Assembly (NCBI GenBank): GCA_903925075.1
Contig: CAIYDQ010000066.1
Span: 1 to 34,412, forward strand
DNA from: an uncultured Geobacter sp.
GTDB taxonomy: Bacteria; Desulfobacterota; Desulfuromonadia; Geobacterales; Geobacteraceae
Reading direction: 5' to 3'
DNA length: 34,412 nucleotides
The notes under the pieces are model-generated. The model saw only the letters and a program-made list of their open reading frames with translations, ran no database searches and was not told the origin of the DNA. A program made the translations under genes and the position numbers. This document shows, in pieces, positions 30,753 through 34,412 of this stretch (its first letter is position 1; the number at the start of each line of letters is the position of its first letter).

Positions 30753-33323
30753 CTACCCTCTTTGCCCAGTGCCAGCCACGCCATCGTCTTGTCGGCCGCC
30801 CGCTCCACCGTCCAGCACCTCGCGCACCTTGCGCAAAAAGGCGGAGGGCTTAAGCGGTTTGCCGATAAAGGGGACGCTGTAGTCGATGGCGACCTTGCCG
30901 CTGATGATGTCGTTGGTGTAGCCGCTGACAAAAAGTCCCTTCACCTCGGGCCGCAGCGCGGTGATCTGGCTCCATGCCTGTTTACCGGTCAGTTTGGGCA
31001 TGATCGCGTCCAACACCACCAGGTCGATGTCCTCCCGATGCCTCTGGAAAAGCTCGACCGCCTTGGCGCCGTCTTCAGCCTGCAGCACCTTGTATCCGTT
31101 TGCCTCCAGGCATCCGGTGGTCATCTCCATTAAAAACGGGTCGTCCTCGGCCAAGAGCACCGTTTCGCTGCCGCGCGGGATGGAAAAGCCGTCGCCGCTG
31201 CCGGCGGCAACAGCGACGCTTTCCGCTCCGGCAATCGGCAGATAGATGAAGAAGGTCGTCCCCTTGCCCTGTTCGCTTTCGCAACGGATAAAGCCGTTGT
31301 GCTGGGAAACGATGCCGTGGGTGATGGCGAGTCCCAGCCCGGTTCCCATCCCCTTGGTGGTGAAAAACGGCTCGAAGATGCGCCGCGTGGTTTCCTTGCT
31401 CATGCCGCATCCGGTGTCCTGTACGCGGATCAGCGCATACGGCCCCGGCGTGCCGCGCCCTTGCAGGGCGATGAAATCCTCGTCCAAGGTAAGCCGCTCC
31501 ACGCCGATGGTCAACTTGCCCCCCTCGGGCATGGCTTCGCGTGCGTTGGTGGCGTGATTCATCAGCACCAACTGGATCTGGGAGCTGTCCATCATCACGT
31601 TGAGCGGTTCCGGGGAGAGCTCGGTCGCCAACTCGATTTCCTCGCCGATCACCCGTTTCAGGAAACTGCCGTTTTCCGCCACCAGTTGGTTGATGTCGCG
31701 GATGGTCAGGTTGAAGGCCTGCTTCTTGCCGAAGGCAAGGAGCCCCTTGGTTAATTCGGCGGCCCGCTCCGCAGCCCTCACGATCTGTACCGCCTTCTCC
31801 CGTTCGCCCGTCTCTTGCAGCTTCATTGCCAGTATTTCGCCGTATCCCAGGATGACGGTGAGGATGTTGTTGAAATCGTGGGCGACGCCGCCGGCCAAAA
31901 GCCCGATCGCCTCCATCTTCTGGGAATGGAGCAACTGCTCCCGGAGTTCCAGGCTTTCCTGCTCCACCCGCTTGCGCTCGTCGATCTCAAGCTCCAGGGC
32001 GACGGTCTGTTCCTCCAGGTTCTGCTGGACGACCTGCCGTTCCTCTATTTCCTGCTCCAGGACGACGGTCTGTTCCTCCAGATTTTGCTGGGCGACTTGC
32101 CGCTCCAAGATTTCCTGCTCCAGGGCCGCGGTCTTGGCGTACAGGGCCTCGTGGGCCTTTTGCCGTTCGGCCATCTCCTGCTCCAGGAGCATGGTCTGCA
32201 GGTGGAGCGCCTCCTCCGCACGCTTTCGGTCGGTGATGTCGCGGTTGCTGGCGCGGCTTCCATTTTCCCTGCCGTCCTTGCGGTACACGGTCCGGCATAC
32301 GTGCGAGATCCAGCGGATCTCGCCGCTGCGGGTGACGATGCGGAAATCTATCGCCTTGGGCTCCCCGTCGGGCGTGTTTAAGTGGAAATGACCGTCGAAA
32401 ACGGACAGGTCCTCCGGATGGACGATCCTTCTCAGCAGATCGGGGTCGCTGTAGAACTCCTCACGGCCGTAACCCGCCATGGCTCGGCAGGAGTGGGACA
32501 TGTAACGCAGGCTGTTGTCGGGCGCCAGCCAGTATTCCCAGTCGGCGGTGAAGTCGGCGACCGTCCGATATCTTTCCTCGCTTTCCCGCAGGACCGCGGC
32601 GCTCCTGGAGAGCGCACGGCGGCCGAATCCGACGATGCCGAGGCCCATGAGCCAGATAACCCCATGGGTCGCCGCTCCCCCGGCTATAACGTTGCGAGAG
32701 TAGGCCGTGTACTCGTCTATGGCGACCGTGGCGCTGATGCCTCCCCGGACATCTCCCAGTTTGTATCCCTGATGAGCGTGGCATTTCAGGCACCCCGTTT
32801 CGGTCAAGAAGGGGCGCATGAACCTCAGGTACTGGCGTCCGTCGATGGTCTGCACCACGCTTGCATCCTTGGCCCCGTTCTGGAAGGAGAGCAGTGCCTC
32901 GCGCTCCCAGGGGTCGGCGGCGTTTTCGGGCCGAATCGGCTTTAGGCTGGTGATGTGGCCGCGCACCAACTGGCTTGTGTCCTGGCTGGCGAACTCGAAG
33001 ACCTGCCGGGTCATGTAGGCGGGGTTGACCAAGGTGAGCCGTCTCCCCGAAGGGGTCACGATGTCGCGTTCGGGGATGTGGGACAGGTAGGGACTGGGGG
33101 GCGTTTCCCGAGAAATCGGGACATAGAATCCGCCTTGTTTGGTGGCCCAGCGGCGGTAGAGGGCGTCCTTTTGGTAGGTTGCCTTGGCCTCGGCCAGCGC
33201 GATTGCCTGGACGTTTCTCCGTTCCTGGCGGCAAAGCCAGGCAAACGAACACAAAATGGCTACGGTCCAGCAAATGGCTATGCTGACAACATGTCGGTCT
33301 ATAGCGTCAACTCGTGCGCCCAT
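30753..33323 (-). CDS. Second hybrid sensor kinase with DUF3365 heme domain and long coiled coil
   Basis: 856 residues from ATG 33323, which follows AAAAGGAG; the frame continues to TTG 33353 without support. Order: transmembrane helix (about 10-30), periplasmic DUF3365 with heme motif CLKCH at 178-182, transmembrane helix (about 213-235), PAS domain (about 250-365), a coiled coil built of four 21-residue repeats (370-453), phosphoacceptor His482 in HDFNN, HATPase_c (N-box MNHATNAREA, DTGCGMS, GMGTGLGLA) and receiver with Asp772. The first 240 residues resemble the kinase at 1673-3943 (shared YLS..PERD..TPSG, RPE.A.DPWE, SFQ.GA), so the two are paralogues. Ligand and output are unknown. Confidence 0.93.
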   Translation of the reverse strand: MGARVDAIDRHVVSIAICWTVAILCSFAWLCRQERRNVQAIALAEAKATYQKDALYRRWATKQGGFYVPISRETPPSPYLSHIPERDIVTPSGRRLTLVNPAYMTRQVFEFASQDTSQLVRGHITSLKPIRPENAADPWEREALLSFQNGAKDASVVQTIDGRQYLRFMRPFLTETGCLKCHAHQGYKLGDVRGGISATVAIDEYTAYSRNVIAGGAATHGVIWLMGLGIVGFGRRALSRSAAVLRESEERYRTVADFTADWEYWLAPDNSLRYMSHSCRAMAGYGREEFYSDPDLLRRIVHPEDLSVFDGHFHLNTPDGEPKAIDFRIVTRSGEIRWISHVCRTVYRKDGRENGSRASNRDITDRKRAEEALHLQTMLLEQEMAERQKAHEALYAKTAALEQEILERQVAQQNLEEQTVVLEQEIEERQVVQQNLEEQTVALELEIDERKRVEQESLELREQLLHSQKMEAIGLLAGGVAHDFNNILTVILGYGEILAMKLQETGEREKAVQIVRAAERAAELTKGLLAFGKKQAFNLTIRDINQLVAENGSFLKRVIGEEIELATELSPEPLNVMMDSSQIQLVLMNHATNAREAMPEGGKLTIGVERLTLDEDFIALQGRGTPGPYALIRVQDTGCGMSKETTRRIFEPFFTTKGMGTGLGLAITHGIVSQHNGFIRCESEQGKGTTFFIYLPIAGAESVAVAAGSGDGFSIPRGSETVLLAEDDPFLMEMTTGCLEANGYKVLQAEDGAKAVELFQRHREDIDLVVLDAIMPKLTGKQAWSQITALRPEVKGLFVSGYTNDIISGKVAIDYSVPFIGKPLKPSAFLRKVREVLDGGAGGRQDDGVAGTGQRG
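31965..32216 (-). repeat. Four 63-bp repeats encoding three-heptad coiled-coil units
   Basis: Within the sensor-kinase gene, four successive 21-residue units have the pattern (Q/E)(Q/E)xLxxxTxxLEQEIxERQxx. Units 3 and 4 are nearly identical at the protein level. Each unit is exactly three heptads, so adding or losing a unit lengthens or shortens the signalling helix without changing its register. DNA identity is highest between units 3 and 4. Confidence 0.85.
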
Positions 33324-33620
33324 GAGGAAGCTCCTTTTTCGTCGCCCCTTCAAGCCATGCGATTACGCCCATGTTACACCCGTTGCCGTTTCTCCGGTTA
33401 TCGGGTAAAGACCCTAGTCCTCCCGTGGTCAAAAGTCGTCACCATCTCGATTACCTGAACCAAATCTCGTGAGCCCCACGGCAACGAGGGGCCCCGTTTG
33501 AGTCGCCTCTGCAAGCAGAGCATACCCTCCACCCTTCCGTTACCAGGAAACCCATCAGGGTTTCAACCATTCTCCCTCGCATTCAACCTTCCGTGACAGG
33601 GAGGATAGCCCGGCTATTTT
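33324..33620. other. Intergenic region between heme kinase and 42-bp array
   Basis: About 300 bases without a supported gene. It includes the kinase leader and promoter (not identifiable with confidence) and two small perfect hairpins: CTCTGC-AA-GCAGAG at 33507-33520 and GAAACCC-ATCA-GGGTTTC at 33547-33564. The second lies 56 bases before the first full 42-bp repeat and has no T run. Confidence 0.5.
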
Positions 33621-34082
33621 CCGACAGGCCTTTCCTATTCGGGGAGACCACCTCGCTATCTCCCGACATGCCTTCCTTATTTAGGAAGACCACCTCGCTA
33701 TTTCCCGACATGCCTTCCTTACTTAGGAAGACCACCTCGCTATTATCCGACATGCCTTCCTTACTTAGGGAGACCACCTCGCTTTTTCCCGACATGCCTT
33801 CCTTCTTTAGGAAGACCACCTCGTTATTTCCCGACATGCCTTCCTTACTTAGGAAGACCACCTCGTTATTTCCCGACATGCCTTCCTTACTTAGGAAGAC
33901 CACCTCGCTATCTCCCGACATGCCTTCCTTATTTAGGAAGACCACCTCGTTATTTCCCGACATGCCTTCCTTACTTAGGAAGACCACCTCGCTATTCCCC
34001 GACATGCCTTCCTTATTCAGGAGGACCACCTCGCTATTTCCCGACAGGCCTTCCTTCTTTAGGGAGACCACCCCGCTATTTT
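33621..34082 (+). repeat. Eleven contiguous 42-bp tandem repeats with internal hairpin
   Basis: Eleven units of exactly 42 bases start with CCGACA at 33621, 33663, 33705 and every 42 bases to 34041. A degenerate partial unit follows at 34083. Each unit holds the inverted repeat CTTCCT-(5)-AGGAAG. Units 2-10 differ from the consensus at only one to three positions; units 1 and 11, at the edges, are the most diverged. There are no spacers, so this is not a CRISPR. Because 42 is a multiple of three and the unit lacks stops in three of six frames, long open frames appear on both strands, but substitutions are not concentrated at third codon positions. Hairpin-preserving variation suggests an RNA or DNA structural role. 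Confidence 0.95.
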
Positions 34083-34126
34083 CCTGCCTACTATACTTAT
34101 TAGGAATCTCAGGAGGGGGGCGCCTC

Positions 34127-34333
34127 GTGAACCAGATTGAGCGACTGCAGGCAGAGTTATGTTACCCGTGTCTGCTGAAGCATAGCGGCTGCCCTTACTG
34201 CACGAAACTTGTAATCTTATACGCGTTGTTTTCTATTCGTCTTCCTCGCTCCTGTCGCGGAAAAGATGTCGTAGGTACCTTTCTGGCGCGTTCTGTGAAT
34301 CGGCATGCAATATTGACCCACCTACGGCCATAA
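34127..34333 (+). CDS. Small Cys-rich open frame, probably cut short by an insertion sequence
   Basis: A GTG start at 34127 lies seven bases after AGGAGGGGGG, one of the strongest ribosome-binding sites in the window. The first 30 residues contain a CXXC-x6-CXXC arrangement (CYPC and CPYC), suggesting a zinc or other metal site. From about residue 56 on, the frame runs into what looks like the end of an IS21-type element, so the last residues before TAA 34333 are probably element sequence and the gene is truncated. The family is not recognised. If the IS boundary is wrong, the frame may be a complete 68-residue protein. Confidence 0.35.
   Translation: MNQIERLQAELCYPCLLKHSGCPYCTKLVILYALFSIRLPRSCRGKDVVGTFLARSVNRHAILTHLRP
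34298..34322 (+). repeat. IS-end direct repeat, copy 1
   Basis: A 25-base unit that ends in ATTGACCCACC and shares ATCGGC and CAA with copy 2 at 34332-34356; the two differ at three positions. Multiple internal terminal repeats of this kind are transposase-binding sites in IS21-family elements. Confidence 0.65.
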
Positions 34334-34356
34334 TCGGCGTCCAAAATTGACCCACC
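34332..34356 (+). repeat. IS-end direct repeat, copy 2
   Basis: The second 25-base copy, 34 bases (start to start) from copy 1, again ending in ATTGACCCACC. See copy 1. Confidence 0.65.
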
Positions 34357-34412
34357 CTAGCACTCGGCTCCATACTCTCCAGATTCTATCGGAGAGAGGA
34401 GAACAAAGGAGA

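Larger units (their letters stand above)
34294..34412 (+). mobile_element. Left end of an IS21-family insertion sequence (continues beyond window)
   Basis: The sequence from TGTGAATCGG at 34294 has the features of an IS21-family terminus: it begins with TG and carries two imperfect 25-bp direct repeats ending in ATTGACCCACC. It is followed by an AAAGGAGA ribosome-binding site at 34405-34412 at the window edge, where an istA-type transposase gene would begin. The exact boundary is inferred, and the transposase itself is not in view. Confidence 0.6.

Noticed and set aside
33621-34082. CRISPR array
   Set aside because: The units are contiguous and similar throughout; there are no unique spacers and no cas genes.
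33583-34333. Repeat proteins encoded by the 42-bp array on either strand (about 162 and 246 codons)
   Set aside because: A 42-base unit without stops in three of its six frames yields long open frames automatically. Substitutions between units are not biased to third positions, and neither frame has a good ribosome-binding site at its start.

Overview
The window looks like a chromosomal segment of a Geobacter-like member of the Desulfuromonadota. This is inferred from the high-GC coding style, two heme-binding (CXXCH) sensor histidine kinases, a periplasmic monoheme cytochrome, an iron-uptake cluster of DUF3793, two FeoA, FeoB and a Cys-rich FeoB partner, and the combination of mutL, miaA, hfq, a DUF512 radical-SAM gene and RtcB-archease. 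No database search was possible, so the taxon is a judgement from gene content.

Layout. 1-135: the 3' part of a 5S rRNA and its terminator, the end of an rRNA operon. 306-1676: a small Lpp-like lipoprotein followed at once by an L,D-transpeptidase, probably an outer-membrane/peptidoglycan tethering pair. 1673-3943 (minus): hybrid sensor kinase with a periplasmic DUF3365 heme domain. 4252-6170: carotenoid-oxygenase-like lipoprotein and, convergent, a monoheme cytochrome. 6432-8437: a two-gene signalling operon (Rcp1-like receiver, then receiver-PAS-PP2C phosphatase). 8492-11078 (minus): PQQ-type sugar dehydrogenase, YjbQ protein, D,D-carboxypeptidase. 11277-15965: mutL, miaA, hfq and the DUF512 gene, a housekeeping run on the plus strand. 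16053-18433: a BioD-like/DRTGG ATPase divergent from a three-BON-domain protein and a small HTH/zinc-ribbon regulator. 18443-20346 (minus): archease and RtcB RNA ligase, divergent from a four-S1-domain RNA-binding protein and a DUF3820 protein (20603-22063), closed by a strong bidirectional terminator. 22245-22739 (minus): BCAM0308-like zinc protein. 22740-23407: a gene-poor stretch with a terminator-like hairpin. 23408-24999: Pcm protein repair methyltransferase and, convergent, an RluA-family pseudouridine synthase. 25494-29165: the ferrous-iron uptake operon. 29504-30694: an exported, probably outer-membrane protein. 30753-33323 (minus): a second DUF3365 sensor kinase, paralogous to the one at 1673. 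33621-34082: eleven exact-length 42-bp tandem repeats. 34127 onward: a small Cys-rich open frame running into what looks like the left end of an IS21-family insertion sequence, whose transposase would begin just beyond the window.

Most of the window is ordinary chromosomal backbone. The most unusual structure is the 42-bp array. Every substitution inside its internal inverted repeat keeps the plus-strand RNA hairpin paired, including one double compensatory change, which argues for a multi-hairpin RNA rather than the proteins that open frames on both strands would suggest. Other items worth attention are the Lpp-like protein ending in Lys-Lys beside its candidate cross-linking enzyme, a FeoA with a Cys-rich insertion, a strong hairpin holding a nine-codon open frame upstream of the carotenoid oxygenase, and a 4 x 63-bp repeat encoding an elongated coiled coil in the second heme kinase.
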